34,898 nucleotides of DNA from Bacteroidota bacterium (lineage in GTDB: Bacteria; Bacteroidota; Bacteroidia; Chitinophagales; Chitinophagaceae). Each line of letters opens with the position of its first letter. Position 1 is the stretch's first letter. The translations under genes and the position numbers were made by a program. A model generated the notes under the pieces. It did not search any database. It was given only the letters and a program-made list of their open reading frames with translations, and was not told the origin of the DNA. The stretch lies in NCBI GenBank assembly GCA_947476825.1, contig CANJRV010000025.1:1-34898 (forward strand). The letters run 5' to 3'. This document shows, piece by piece, positions 1-8,221 of this stretch.

Positions 1-350
1 TAAAATCCGTGATGCAGACAAAGCCAAGTTAGAATCACGGATTAAACAGATTAACGGATGACACGGATTAAAGGAATTATTAGATGCTTCAGATCTCAAA
101 AATAAGCTTCTTCAGAATCCGTGCAATCTGTGCCATCCGTTAAAATCCGTGATGCAGACAAAAAATAAGCTACTACAAAATCTTTGCAATCTGTGCCATC
201 CGTTAAAATCCGTGATGCAGACAAAAAATAAGCCACTTCAAAATCTTTGCAATCTGTGCCATCCGTGAAAATCCGTGATGCAGACAAAAAATAAGCCACT
301 TCAAAATCCTTGCAATCTGTGCCATCCCATAAAATCCGTGATGCAGACAA
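1..350. repeat. 63-bp tandem repeat array with an inverted partial copy
   Basis: Four head-to-tail units lie at 98-160, 161-223, 224-286 and 287-349, each beginning AAAAATAAGC and containing CAATCTGTGCCATCCGT and AATCCGTGATGCAGAC. The GATGCAGAC word recurs at 151, 214, 277 and 340, an exact 63-base step. A further partial copy lies at 1-20. An opposite-facing copy at about 33-70 can pair with it: AATCCGTGAT at 5-14 matches ATCACGGATT at 33-42. The last unit is the most diverged (CCATCCCAT replaces CCATCCGTT). Because the period is a multiple of three, one minus-strand frame stays open as a 21-residue repeat. I do not treat that as a gene. The array may continue left of the window. Confidence 0.95.
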
Positions 351-416
351 AAAGAGAACGAAAAGTTCGAATTCACACATTCCCATTAATTATTTTCAAA
401 GTACAAGTCAATCTTC

Positions 417-424
417 TACCTTTG
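417..424 (+). promoter_or_regulatory. -7 promoter element (TACCTTTG) of transketolase gene
   Basis: TACCTTTG fits the Bacteroidota -7 consensus TAnnTTTG exactly and ends 26 bases before the ATG at 451. No clear TTG -33 box is visible at the usual spacing. It starts about 70 bases after the 63-bp array ends. Confidence 0.6.
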
Positions 425-450
425 CGCACATAATTATAGAATTCGATTTT

Positions 451-1284
451 ATGCAATCACTACAAGATACCGCCTCCCAGGTAAGAAGGGATATTTTACG
501 TATGGTGCATGCCGTTCAAAGTGGACATCCAGGCGGCTCCCTCGGTTGTGCAGATTATTTAGTTGCCTTGTATTTTCATTTCATGAAACATGATCCTGCA
601 TTTGCAATGGATGGAAAAAATGAAGATTTATTCTTCCTATCCAATGGTCATATTTCTCCTCTGTTTTATAGTGTCTTGGCGCGTAGTGGCTATTTTCCAA
701 TTGCCGAATTAGCTACTTTTCGTAAACTAAATACACGCTTGCAAGGGCATCCTGCTACGCACGAACATTTACCTGGCGTACGTATAGCTAGTGGTTCTTT
801 GGGACAAGGTTTAAGCGTAGCTATTGGTGCGGCATTGACTAAAAAATTAAACAATGATCCATGTATGGTTTACTCATTGCATGGCGATGGCGAATTGCAA
901 GAAGGACAAAATTGGGAAGCCATCATGTTTGCAGCCCACCATAAAGTAGATAATCTACTAGCAACTGTCGATTATAATGGACAGCAAATAGACGGTAGCA
1001 CTGCGTTTGTGATGAATTTAGAAAATTTGAAAGATAAATGGCTTGCCTTTGGTTGGGATGTTTTGGAAATGGATGGCAATGACATGAACGATATTTTGAA
1101 AGTAGTAGCCGAAGCAAAAACAAGAATGGGCAAACATAAACCAGTTTGTATTTTAATGAAAACAATAATGGGTAAAGGGGTAGACTTTATGGAAGGAACC
1201 CACGAATGGCATGGCATAGCGCCTAGCGACGCCCAATTAGAAAATGCATTATCTCAACTTTCAGAAACATTGGGTGACTATTAA
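451..1284 (+). CDS. Transketolase, N-terminal (TPP-binding) subunit
   Basis: This 277-residue protein corresponds to the thiamine-diphosphate-binding N-terminal half of transketolase, which moves two-carbon ketol units between sugar phosphates in the pentose phosphate pathway. Visible motifs are GHPGGS (25-30, with the phosphate/TPP-contacting His26), SNGH (64-67), the TPP/metal motif GDGELQEGQNWEA from residue 145, and the closing DYN at 174-176. Full-length transketolases are about 650 residues. Many bacteria and archaea split the enzyme into N and C subunits encoded next to each other. No C-terminal (pyrimidine-binding) partner is found here: the next gene is an unrelated VWA protein overlapping by 1 nt (TAATG). 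ATG 451 is chosen because in-frame upstream starts lie before the promoter at 417-424. Family assignment is secure; where the partner is encoded is unknown. Confidence 0.93.
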   Translation: MQSLQDTASQVRRDILRMVHAVQSGHPGGSLGCADYLVALYFHFMKHDPAFAMDGKNEDLFFLSNGHISPLFYSVLARSGYFPIAELATFRKLNTRLQGHPATHEHLPGVRIASGSLGQGLSVAIGAALTKKLNNDPCMVYSLHGDGELQEGQNWEAIMFAAHHKVDNLLATVDYNGQQIDGSTAFVMNLENLKDKWLAFGWDVLEMDGNDMNDILKVVAEAKTRMGKHKPVCILMKTIMGKGVDFMEGTHEWHGIAPSDAQLENALSQLSETLGDY

Positions 1285-3755
1285 TGGTATTCGACTTTTG
1301 GAAATATTGTTCTAAAAAAATGCTCATCGGTATTATACTTTTAATACCAATACTTGCTTTTGCCCAAACCCAAAAGAAGACCAGAATTTTATTTTTATTG
1401 GACGCATCTTCAAGTATGACTTATCCTTGGAATCCAGCCAATACTCGGTTTGAGGTAGCTTCCTCCATGGTTTTACAAATAATTGATAGTATTTATAGTA
1501 TCAACAATGAAGTGGAGTTTGCGGTAAGAGCATACGGTACCATTTATCCAGCACAAGAAAAAAACTGTACCGACACTCGATTGGAAGTACCTTTTAATGT
1601 GCAAAATGTAGACCAAATAAAAACACGTTTGAAATATATAACTCCGCGTGGATTTTCACCAATTGCCTACAGTATTCAACAAGCTAGTGAAAATGAATTG
1701 GCCAATGCGCTGGAATATGATTACAGCATCATTCTCATTAATGATGGCGGCGAAAGTTGCAATGGTGATGTTTGTAAAACATTCAAAGATTTTTTAGAAA
1801 AAAGAATTAAGGTAAAACCATACGTTATTGGGCTGGATAAGAATAATGTTTTAAAATCCTATTATGATTGCGTTGGAAATTATGTTGAAGTAACTAAAGC
1901 GGATGATATTCCAAAAGCGGTAGCCATGATAGTAGATGCCAATAGATCTATCTTGACAAAGCCTAAGCAATTTCATTTCACAACCACGTATTCTAATACA
2001 CCAAAAATTAAAGATTCTGTTGTACCAGCAACGGTTCCTGTTCTTCCAGTTGTGCCTGTTGTACCAGTTGTAAAGAAAGACTCAACGCCGGTTATGGTGG
2101 TTTTGCGAAAAGAATTAATTCCATTCACCTCTATTCCATACATGGCGATGGCGAAGCAAAAAATTGTTTTTAAAACCAAGGAAATTAAAAAAAATAAATA
2201 CAAATCAGTGAGCTTGCATTTCACTGTAGATGAACCTATTAAAGTTATTCCAGTTCCAGTTCCAACAAAACCATTGGTGAGAGAAACCATAGTTGTTCAG
2301 AAATTGAATATGGGAAATCCATTTTTGCTGAAGACGAAAATCAATCTTAAAAAACCTGTTGCGATAGTTGCAAAAAAGCAAAAAGTAAACTTGCATTTTG
2401 AGGTAGAAAAAACCCGTATTAATTTCGTTTTTCCTTATCTGGTAATGAACAATTTTTCGCCAAATAAAAAATCAAGTAATAGCATCAAAGGCAAGACTAT
2501 AAAGTATAAAAGCAAAAAAGTGGACTTGCATTTTGATACAGAAAAACCAAGAGTAAATTTTGTTTTCCCTTATTTGGTGATGCAAGAAATGCCACTGAAC
2601 AAGAAAGTAATTAGTATAGCGAAAGGCAAATCCATTAGTCTGAAAAAACAAAAAGTAGATTTGCATTTTGAGATAGAAAAGCCAAGAGTCAATTTTGTAT
2701 TTCCTTATTTGAAAATGGAAGAAATGAAGGCGATGAAAAAATCAACTGCCCTTCTTGCAAAAGGAAAATCTGCCACACTTAAAAAGCAAAATGCGACTCT
2801 GCGATTTAATTGGGAAGTGCCTAAAAAACCAAGTTTGGTGTCTATCAGAGCAGATAAATATCCTTTACGATACTCGTATGCATTTAAATTGCCACAAGCA
2901 AATCCAATGCCCAAAAATACCAAACAGGCAGTGCTTCGATTTGCAGTGGATGTACCGCCGCCGCCGCCGATTGCTGGTAAGGATTTAGAATTTAATATCG
3001 AAACAGAGAACAGTGCAGAAACACAGGTGCAGGTTTATTTTAAAAATGTAAACGGAAATACTTATCCAAAAGCAAAGCCTGAAATACAATTTAAAATACC
3101 TGGAACCAATCAATTGGTTACTTCTTTTAAACGAATAGTGAATGGCACCGAACCAGTGCCACAGCCTATTCCACCAGGTACCTATAATTTAGTGGTTGCA
3201 GGGTTCAATGATTTATTTGCAGATGGCATTCTGATTACAGCGAATAAAATAAATCGTGTGTATCTGAAAGTGACAGATGGTACTTTATCCTTTGGCTATA
3301 CAACAAACAAAACCAGAGTGATGAAATATAAAGCGGTAGTAAATAGACGCTTTGATGGCGGATCGTCTCCAACAGTTATTCAGAATACAGCCGAAGTAAA
3401 ATATTATGAACCAGGCAATTATTACGTGGAAATAAACACCTTGCCGGCTCAAAAATTTAGTATAGACTTGGTATTCGGTGCCCGCTATGAAATTCAAATT
3501 CAAGAGCCTGGATCTTTACAAATTAGCAATACAAACAAACTTGGTAAAATTCAATTGCAATGTGTATTGGGCGATCAATTTCTTAACTTTTATAACTTGA
3601 ATGTAACCGGAAATTTGAGTGAACAAAAATTGGAATTGATGCCTGGCCCATACAAAGCTATTGTTCCAGTTAATCCGAGTATTCCGGAGGCAGGCACAAA
3701 AGTGATTAACTTTAGAGTGGATTCTAATAAAGAAACTGTACTCGAGTTAAAATAA
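1284..3755 (+). CDS. Secreted VWA-domain protein with repeated LHF/EKPRVNFVFPYL segments
   Basis: An 823-residue exported protein. Residues 1-28 contain a signal peptide (KKM followed by a hydrophobic stretch ending AFAQ). The real start could be Met13 at 1320. A von Willebrand A domain spans about 33-220, with the metal site DASSS at 40-44, a TPRGFSP segment and INDGGESCNGDVC, a cysteine pair also seen in other secreted bacterial VWA proteins. A proline/valine-rich stretch follows (about 248-272). Then comes a repeat region in which LHF or LRF recurs at residues 311, 370, 415, 460, 506 and 551, a step of 45-46 after the first. The central copies share EKPRVNFVFPYL. After a five-proline run the C-terminal ~260 residues look all-beta, with three PG(T/N/P)Y turns. 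No T9SS sorting tail is obvious. It is probably co-transcribed with the transketolase half (1-nt overlap). The role is unknown; adhesion or envelope scaffolding is only a guess. Confidence 0.85.
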   Translation: MVFDFWKYCSKKMLIGIILLIPILAFAQTQKKTRILFLLDASSSMTYPWNPANTRFEVASSMVLQIIDSIYSINNEVEFAVRAYGTIYPAQEKNCTDTRLEVPFNVQNVDQIKTRLKYITPRGFSPIAYSIQQASENELANALEYDYSIILINDGGESCNGDVCKTFKDFLEKRIKVKPYVIGLDKNNVLKSYYDCVGNYVEVTKADDIPKAVAMIVDANRSILTKPKQFHFTTTYSNTPKIKDSVVPATVPVLPVVPVVPVVKKDSTPVMVVLRKELIPFTSIPYMAMAKQKIVFKTKEIKKNKYKSVSLHFTVDEPIKVIPVPVPTKPLVRETIVVQKLNMGNPFLLKTKINLKKPVAIVAKKQKVNLHFEVEKTRINFVFPYLVMNNFSPNKKSSNSIKGKTIKYKSKKVDLHFDTEKPRVNFVFPYLVMQEMPLNKKVISIAKGKSISLKKQKVDLHFEIEKPRVNFVFPYLKMEEMKAMKKSTALLAKGKSATLKKQNATLRFNWEVPKKPSLVSIRADKYPLRYSYAFKLPQANPMPKNTKQAVLRFAVDVPPPPPIAGKDLEFNIETENSAETQVQVYFKNVNGNTYPKAKPEIQFKIPGTNQLVTSFKRIVNGTEPVPQPIPPGTYNLVVAGFNDLFADGILITANKINRVYLKVTDGTLSFGYTTNKTRVMKYKAVVNRRFDGGSSPTVIQNTAEVKYYEPGNYYVEINTLPAQKFSIDLVFGARYEIQIQEPGSLQISNTNKLGKIQLQCVLGDQFLNFYNLNVTGNLSEQKLELMPGPYKAIVPVNPSIPEAGTKVINFRVDSNKETVLELK
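2190..2950 (+). repeat. Intragenic 135-bp (45-codon) repeats
   Basis: Within the VWA gene the codons for LHF/LRF fall at 2214, 2391, 2526, 2661, 2799 and 2934. From 2391 on the spacing is 135, 135, 138 and 135 bases. The three central copies (from about 2385, 2520 and 2655) are nearly the same protein sequence but differ at many third codon positions, so they look like old duplications held by selection on the protein. The outer copies are more diverged. Confidence 0.85.
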
Positions 3756-3828
3756 ATTTTAAACATTTATTTTACAACTAAACTGTATCGGTTTTCGGTA
3801 TTACCTGTTTAGTATTGCTTGAAAAATT

Positions 3829-3836
3829 TATATTTG
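3829..3836 (+). promoter_or_regulatory. -7 promoter element (TATATTTG) of asd
   Basis: TATATTTG matches the TAnnTTTG consensus and ends 20 bases before ATG 3857. An in-frame upstream start at 3815 lies before this element, which argues for 3857 as the true start. Confidence 0.6.
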
Positions 3837-3856
3837 CCTTCTTAAAAAAAATCAGA

Positions 3857-4846
3857 ATGAAAATCGCTGTTGTAGGTGCTACTGGATTAGTTGGCACAAA
3901 AATGTTGCAAGTTTTAGCAGAAAGAAATTTTCCAGTCAGTGAAATAATTCCTGTTGCTTCTGAAAAATCTATTGGCAAAGAAATTATGTTCAAAGGGAAA
4001 GCTTATCCAGTGGTATCTTATCAAGATGCCATTGCCGCAAAGCCAAGCATAGCCATCTTTTCGGCAGGCGGAACTACTTCTTTACAACTCGCGCCATTAT
4101 TTGCAGCAGCAGGTATTCGCGTAATAGATAATTCATCTGCTTGGCGTATGGATACAACTAAAAAATTAGTTGTGCCAGAAGTGAATGGATATGTTTTAGA
4201 CAAAGAGGATTTTATCATTGCTAATCCAAATTGTAGTACCATACAAATGGTGATGGTATTGAAACCATTGCATGATAAATATACCATTAAGAGAGTAGTG
4301 GTTTCTACTTATCAATCTGTTACTGGTACTGGCGTAAAAGCGGTGACACAATTGCAAGACGAGCGCAGTGGAATAGAAGGTGCAAAAGCATATCCTCATC
4401 GCATTGACATGAATGTAATTCCGCAGATAGACGTGTTTACAGATAATGCGTACACGAAGGAAGAAATGAAAATGGTTTTAGAAACAAAAAAAATAATGGG
4501 CGACGACAAGATTCGTGTAACTGCTACTACCGTGCGTATTCCAGTAATGGGCGGACATAGTGAAAGTGTGAATATTGAATTTGAAAATGATTTTGATATA
4601 GAAAATATTAAAAAAGAATTGGCTGCTTTTCCTGGTATTACAGTACAGGACGATATTGCCAATTTGCATTACCCAATGCCATTACATGCACAAGATAAAG
4701 ATGATGTTTTTGTTGGCAGAATACGCCGAGATGAATCACAAGACAAGACCTTGAATTGTTGGATAGTTTCCGATAACTTACGTAAAGGTGCTGCTACGAA
4801 TGCTGTTCAAATTGCAGAGTATTTGTTGGAGAAAGAGATAGTGTAG
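3857..4846 (+). CDS. asd: Aspartate-semialdehyde dehydrogenase
   Basis: This 329-residue cytoplasmic enzyme reduces aspartyl phosphate to aspartate semialdehyde with NADPH, the branch step toward lysine/diaminopimelate, threonine and methionine. It begins with the NADP Rossmann motif GATGLVG (7-13). It has SSAWR (93-97, phosphate binding), the catalytic cysteine in NPNCST (Cys126), and a conserved His in GGHSESV (His234). Length and motif order match the usual 330-residue bacterial enzyme. ATG 3857 is preferred over an in-frame start 42 bases upstream because the promoter element lies between them and the protein then begins with the usual MKIAVVGATG. It stands alone: neighbours on both sides are unrelated. 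Confidence 0.96.
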   Translation: MKIAVVGATGLVGTKMLQVLAERNFPVSEIIPVASEKSIGKEIMFKGKAYPVVSYQDAIAAKPSIAIFSAGGTTSLQLAPLFAAAGIRVIDNSSAWRMDTTKKLVVPEVNGYVLDKEDFIIANPNCSTIQMVMVLKPLHDKYTIKRVVVSTYQSVTGTGVKAVTQLQDERSGIEGAKAYPHRIDMNVIPQIDVFTDNAYTKEEMKMVLETKKIMGDDKIRVTATTVRIPVMGGHSESVNIEFENDFDIENIKKELAAFPGITVQDDIANLHYPMPLHAQDKDDVFVGRIRRDESQDKTLNCWIVSDNLRKGAATNAVQIAEYLLEKEIV

Positions 4847-5193
4847 TGTCGTGGATTAAAACAAGGATTTATTATTTTATTCCAGATTGGATAAATTGAA
4901 AATCATTGCCTTTAATGGCAATACTAAAAATGTAATGAGAATATTTTGGGCGGCATACACGCTTTCATTGCAATCTTTTTGCTTGCTTCGCGCAAAAAGG
5001 ATTTCCATTCAATCGTTGCCGCAATACATCCAACATAAAGGATCAAGTGTGCATTAAATATTTAATTCAGCCTTTTTTATTGCACAAATGCCAATGGCCT
5101 TGGATAGTTTGGCGTTAAAAAAAAATAATTGGTAGCCATAATTTAGTATGAGCCCACTTGATAGGATTTATACTTCCATCCTCTATATTTTTT
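4847..5193. other. Intergenic region asd to GSCFA gene
   Basis: About 350 bases without a supportable gene. It holds copy 1 of the dispersed palindromic element (about 4946-5031). Downstream of it is an AT-rich stretch bounded by GTGCA (5049-5053) and TGCAC (5081-5085) that could form a weak hairpin. The promoter of the next gene begins at 5194. Confidence 0.7.
4946..5031 (+). repeat. Dispersed palindromic element, copy 1
   Basis: The element runs from TTGGGCGGCA to TTGCCGCAATACATCC. Its outer arms GCGGCA/TGCCGC and its inner arms CAATCTTTTTGC/GCAAAAAGGATT are inverted, so a single strand can fold into nested stems. Near-identical copies lie at 11018-11110 and 33408-33499 in the same orientation. 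The variable part is the inner loop and the two bases after GGCGGCA. No protein is encoded. Confidence 0.9.
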
Positions 5194-5201
5194 TATCTTT
5201 G
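5194..5201 (+). promoter_or_regulatory. -7 promoter element (TATCTTTG) of GSCFA gene
   Basis: Exact TAnnTTTG match, with 10 bases between it and ATG 5212. This implies a very short 5' leader. No clear -33 TTG at the usual 19-base spacing. Confidence 0.6.
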
Positions 5202-5211
5202 CCCTTCGTCT

Positions 5212-6189
5212 ATGCAATTTCATTTACCTATACAGTTCCCAAGCTTAGAACCACGTATTGCGCATCAGCATAAACTGATGTTGCTAGGCTCTTGCTTTAC
5301 CGAACATATGACGCAGTTTTTGCAAAGAATGAAATTTACTTGTGTACAAAATTCGCATGGAATTCTATTTAATCCGATGAGTGTTTGCAAAGCATTGGAA
5401 GATGTATTGTATCAGAAAATGTATACGGAGAAAGATCTTTTTTTTCTGGATGAATATTGGCATAGTTGGTACCATCATTCTGATTTTTCGGATTTGAATC
5501 CAGCAGTTGCGTTGCAAAAAATAAATGAGAGCATTACATTGCAGCATACATTTCTCCTTCAAGCCGATTATCTTTTTATCACTTTAGGATCTGCATTCGC
5601 CTATCATCATACAGAAGAAAATATTTTTGTAAGCAATAATCATCGAGCACCAGCAACATGGTTTACAAAGCAATTATTGAGCGCCGATAGCATTGAAAAA
5701 CAACTAAGAGAAACCATTGCAAAAATTAAAACAGTCAATCCGAAAATTAAAATTGTATGTACCATAAGTCCTGTGCGACATGCACGCGATGGCGTTATAG
5801 AAAATAATCGGAGCAAAGCCAATTTAATTGAAGCTGTACATCGAATAGAAGAGGTTTATTATTTCCCGGCGTATGAATTGGTAATTGATATTCTGCGCGA
5901 TTATCGCTTTTATGATTTGGATATGGTTCATCCAAATTACCAAGCAACTGCTTATGTATGGGAGCAATTTGTTACCCATTGTATAGATCAAAATTATTTA
6001 CCCCTTCTTAAAAAATTAGATCAATTATATAAAGCGGTTCATCATCGTGCAAAGGATACTAGAAGTAAAGCGCATCAACGATTTGTGCAAGAGCAACTGG
6101 CAATATGCGAAGAATTAAAAGCCCAATATCCTCATCTTGATTTACAAAAAGAAGAGCAGATTTTTAGCGCCATGCGAACGGCAGAATAA
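5212..6189 (+). CDS. GSCFA domain-containing protein
   Basis: A 325-residue protein of the GSCFA family, named for the motif seen here as LLGSCFTEHM near residues 24-33. The family is related in fold to SGNH/GDSL hydrolases, and many Bacteroidota genomes carry one copy near 320 residues. The N-terminal part has GSCF and HGILFNP. A central part has the conserved ITLGSAFAYHH (about 124-134) and the SPVRHARDG block. The C-terminal DMVHPNYQATAYVWEQF supplies the usual Asp and His (DxxH) expected for a GDSL-type active site. No signal peptide is evident. ATG 5212 is chosen because the promoter element ends at 5201; an upstream in-frame start at 5158 would precede it. The enzymatic substrate is not known. 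Confidence 0.88.
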   Translation: MQFHLPIQFPSLEPRIAHQHKLMLLGSCFTEHMTQFLQRMKFTCVQNSHGILFNPMSVCKALEDVLYQKMYTEKDLFFLDEYWHSWYHHSDFSDLNPAVALQKINESITLQHTFLLQADYLFITLGSAFAYHHTEENIFVSNNHRAPATWFTKQLLSADSIEKQLRETIAKIKTVNPKIKIVCTISPVRHARDGVIENNRSKANLIEAVHRIEEVYYFPAYELVIDILRDYRFYDLDMVHPNYQATAYVWEQFVTHCIDQNYLPLLKKLDQLYKAVHHRAKDTRSKAHQRFVQEQLAICEELKAQYPHLDLQKEEQIFSAMRTAE

Positions 6190-6245
6190 TGCAAATGAGA
6201 ACGCAAACACGATAAAGTTTTTGGCATAAAATAAAAAAATAAAGT

Positions 6246-7145
6246 ATGGATAATTCGCCACTGAATGTAGAAAAATTACAAATCACAGTTGTTCAACATG
6301 CCTTGTGTGATACATTCGATATTCAGTTGGATTTGTTGCGTTTAGATTTAATTCATCCTAATCTTTCTGGCAATAAATGGTTTAAACTTCGGCATTCTTT
6401 AGATTATGCTTCGAAACATAATTATGCTGCTTTGCTATCTTTTGGTGGTGCATATTCCAATCACTTGCATGCCTTGGCTTATGCTGGTTACAGGCATTCG
6501 TTCAAAACCATCGGTATTATTCGTGGCGAAGAAATAGACAATCCAACCTTGCAAGATTGTCGGCGATGGGGCATGGAATTGCATTTCATTTCGAGAGAGC
6601 AATACAGAGAAAAAAATGAAATTGATTTTTTAGCGGATCTACAAACGCAATTTCCAACAGCATTTATCATTCCTGAAGGTGGAAGTAACGCATTGGGTTT
6701 GCAAGGTTGTAGAGAGATTTTGCAATGTGTGGATGCGTCTAAATACGACACGATTTGTTGTCCTATTGGAACAGCAACTACCTTTACCGGAATTGCACAA
6801 TCCTTGAAATTACATCAGAACGCAATTGGTTTTCCTGCATTAAAAAACGCACATTATTTGGAATCCTTCATACAAGAAAAAATACCGCACAACCGATGGC
6901 GTATTGAATATGATTATCACCAAGGTGGATTTGCTAAATGTAATTCTACGCTCCTTCAATTTATCGATTCCTTTTATCAAGCAAATCTTATTGTGCTTGA
7001 TTTTGTGTACACCGCCAAAATGATGATGGGTATTTTTGACTTAATGTCGAAAGCCCATTTTCAAAAGAGGCAAAAGATTTTAGCACTGCATACAGGCGGT
7101 GTTCAAGGAAATCAATCTAAGCCAGCACTTAATTTTAGCAAGTAG
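6246..7145 (+). CDS. PLP-dependent enzyme of the ACC deaminase/D-cysteine desulfhydrase family
   Basis: A 299-residue fold-type II pyridoxal-phosphate enzyme. The PLP lysine is Lys44 in SGNKWFKL. SFGGAYSNH (65-73) holds the serine/asparagine/histidine stretch found in this family, and GGSNALG is a later conserved loop. GTATTFTG matches the phosphate-binding glycine-rich turn. Members deaminate 1-aminocyclopropane-1-carboxylate or break D-cysteine to pyruvate, ammonia and sulfide. In bacteria that do not associate with plants, D-cysteine desulfhydrase activity is the more usual finding, but the sequence does not settle this. It follows the GSCFA gene by 56 bases with no obvious terminator. The size is slightly below the 330 residues typical of E. 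coli DcyD. Confidence 0.88.
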   Translation: MDNSPLNVEKLQITVVQHALCDTFDIQLDLLRLDLIHPNLSGNKWFKLRHSLDYASKHNYAALLSFGGAYSNHLHALAYAGYRHSFKTIGIIRGEEIDNPTLQDCRRWGMELHFISREQYREKNEIDFLADLQTQFPTAFIIPEGGSNALGLQGCREILQCVDASKYDTICCPIGTATTFTGIAQSLKLHQNAIGFPALKNAHYLESFIQEKIPHNRWRIEYDYHQGGFAKCNSTLLQFIDSFYQANLIVLDFVYTAKMMMGIFDLMSKAHFQKRQKILALHTGGVQGNQSKPALNFSK

Positions 7146-7162
7146 TTTTAAATTTATTTTGA

Positions 7163-7170
7163 TACCTTCG
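7163..7170 (+). promoter_or_regulatory. Possible -7 element (TACCTTCG) before the secreted protein gene
   Basis: TACCTTCG differs by one base from TAnnTTTG and ends 20 bases before the GTG start at 7191. Confidence 0.45.
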
Positions 7171-7190
7171 CCAGCATCAAAATAGCCTAA

Positions 7191-8015
7191 GTGAAGTCGA
7201 TCCATTTCATTCTTTTTTTTAGTTTCCTTACTTGCATAGCATTTGCCCAAGCGCCTGTATTACCAAGCATGAGCCTGTTAACGAGCAATGCCCAAAATAA
7301 ATTAACCTGGACTTGCCAGTTCGATGGTGTGAAGTCCATTTCTATTCAACGTTCGGTAGATAGTGTGCGAAATTTTTTAGCCATTGGTTCACTTTCAACT
7401 CCTAAAAAAGGAATACAAACTTATACCGATTTGCATCCAGTGGTGGGTAAAAATTATTATCGCTTATGCGTAATATTTTCTGGTGATTTGCAATGGTTTA
7501 GTAATACCTATAAAGTACTAGTAGACTCGGCAACTTTTGCCAAAGCCATGCAAGATGCAGAAAAAGCAAATGCAGCAAAACTTATAGCACAAAAGAATAG
7601 CGATAGCATAAAAAAGGCTATAGCAGTAACCAATACAAGCAATGCAAAACCTCGCATGCAAGATTCTACTTTGAAGGTGAATAAAGTTGCGTCAACAGAT
7701 TCGGTTATTAAAGCAGCAGCTCCTCCACCACCTCCTATTGAAGAAAAACCAAAGGAATTTTTCTACACACCTTCTGCGCAAGTGTATAATAATCCCTACA
7801 CAGGCCATGTTAATATTAACTTGCCCGATGCATTGAGTAAAAAATATTCGATACGATTTTTAGATCCAGATAAAAATGAAGTATTGCGAGTGGCTAGAGT
7901 AACGAAAACAGAATTGATTTTGGACAAGAATAATTTCAACGCTAAAGGCGTTTACCAATTTCAATTGTATGATGGATTGACTTTAGTTGAATCGGGGTAT
8001 GTTACGATTTATTAG
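7191..8015 (+). CDS. Secreted protein with C-terminal beta domain, function unknown
   Basis: A 274-residue exported protein beginning at GTG (no nearby ATG fits). Residues 1-20 form a signal peptide (MKS, a hydrophobic core, then AFAQ). The first ~110 residues look like a fibronectin-III-like beta domain (LTWTCQFDGVKSISIQRSVDS, then TYTDLHPVVGKNYYRLCV), a pattern often seen in T9SS-exported proteins. Residues ~120-185 are Ala/Lys-rich and charged, likely helical or disordered, ending in a PPPPP run. The last ~75 residues (from YNNPYTGHVNINLP to SGYVTIY) resemble the arrangement of T9SS type A sorting domains (asparagine-proline turn, then beta strands, ending in a VTI-like strand), but the match is loose. 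Function is not recognised. Confidence 0.75.
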   Translation: MKSIHFILFFSFLTCIAFAQAPVLPSMSLLTSNAQNKLTWTCQFDGVKSISIQRSVDSVRNFLAIGSLSTPKKGIQTYTDLHPVVGKNYYRLCVIFSGDLQWFSNTYKVLVDSATFAKAMQDAEKANAAKLIAQKNSDSIKKAIAVTNTSNAKPRMQDSTLKVNKVASTDSVIKAAAPPPPPIEEKPKEFFYTPSAQVYNNPYTGHVNINLPDALSKKYSIRFLDPDKNEVLRVARVTKTELILDKNNFNAKGVYQFQLYDGLTLVESGYVTIY

Positions 8016-8091
8016 TGCAGCGTATTTTATTTATAGCGTAAAGTTAAAGCACCTCTAAATTTCGAGTTTAGAATAAACAGATGTGCTGGCG

Positions 8092-8106
8092 CAGGTTTGC
8101 AACCTG
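8092..8106. repeat. Short palindrome CAGGTT-TGC-AACCTG
   Basis: A 6-bp perfect stem with a 3-base loop, flanked by GGCG and TGTC. Its core AGGTT-N3-AACCT recurs in the longer palindrome at 11241-11298. It sits between the convergent genes at 8015 and 8222. Confidence 0.6.
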
Positions 8107-8173
8107 TGTCATATTCCAATTTCATTAATCGCACAACCTAAAACCCCAACATTCCCCTTTTTCTCACACACAA

Positions 8174-8208
8174 AAATAAAGCCCACTTGTTGAGAAGGGG
8201 CTTTATTT
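8174..8208. terminator. Bidirectional Rho-independent terminator
   Basis: AAATAAAGCCC (8174-8184) pairs with GGGCTTTATTT (8198-8208) around a 13-base loop. The stem has A-runs on its left and T/A-runs on its right, so it can stop transcription from both the secreted-protein gene (+) and the 164-residue protein gene (-), which converge here. Confidence 0.8.
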
Positions 8209-8221
8209 AAAAAATGTCTTA

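Noticed and set aside
1-350. CRISPR array
   Set aside because: The units are contiguous 63-base repeats without unique spacers, and no cas genes are present.
96-386. Minus-strand open frame of 96 codons with a 21-residue repeat (FLSASRILTDGTDCKDF...)
   Set aside because: It exists only because the 63-bp repeat is a multiple of three without stops. The same words occur inverted nearby and are known as non-coding repeats, and there is no promoter or signal.
310-450. Extension of the transketolase upstream to ATG 310
   Set aside because: The extra residues come from the repeat array and the promoter element, and the family starts at 451.
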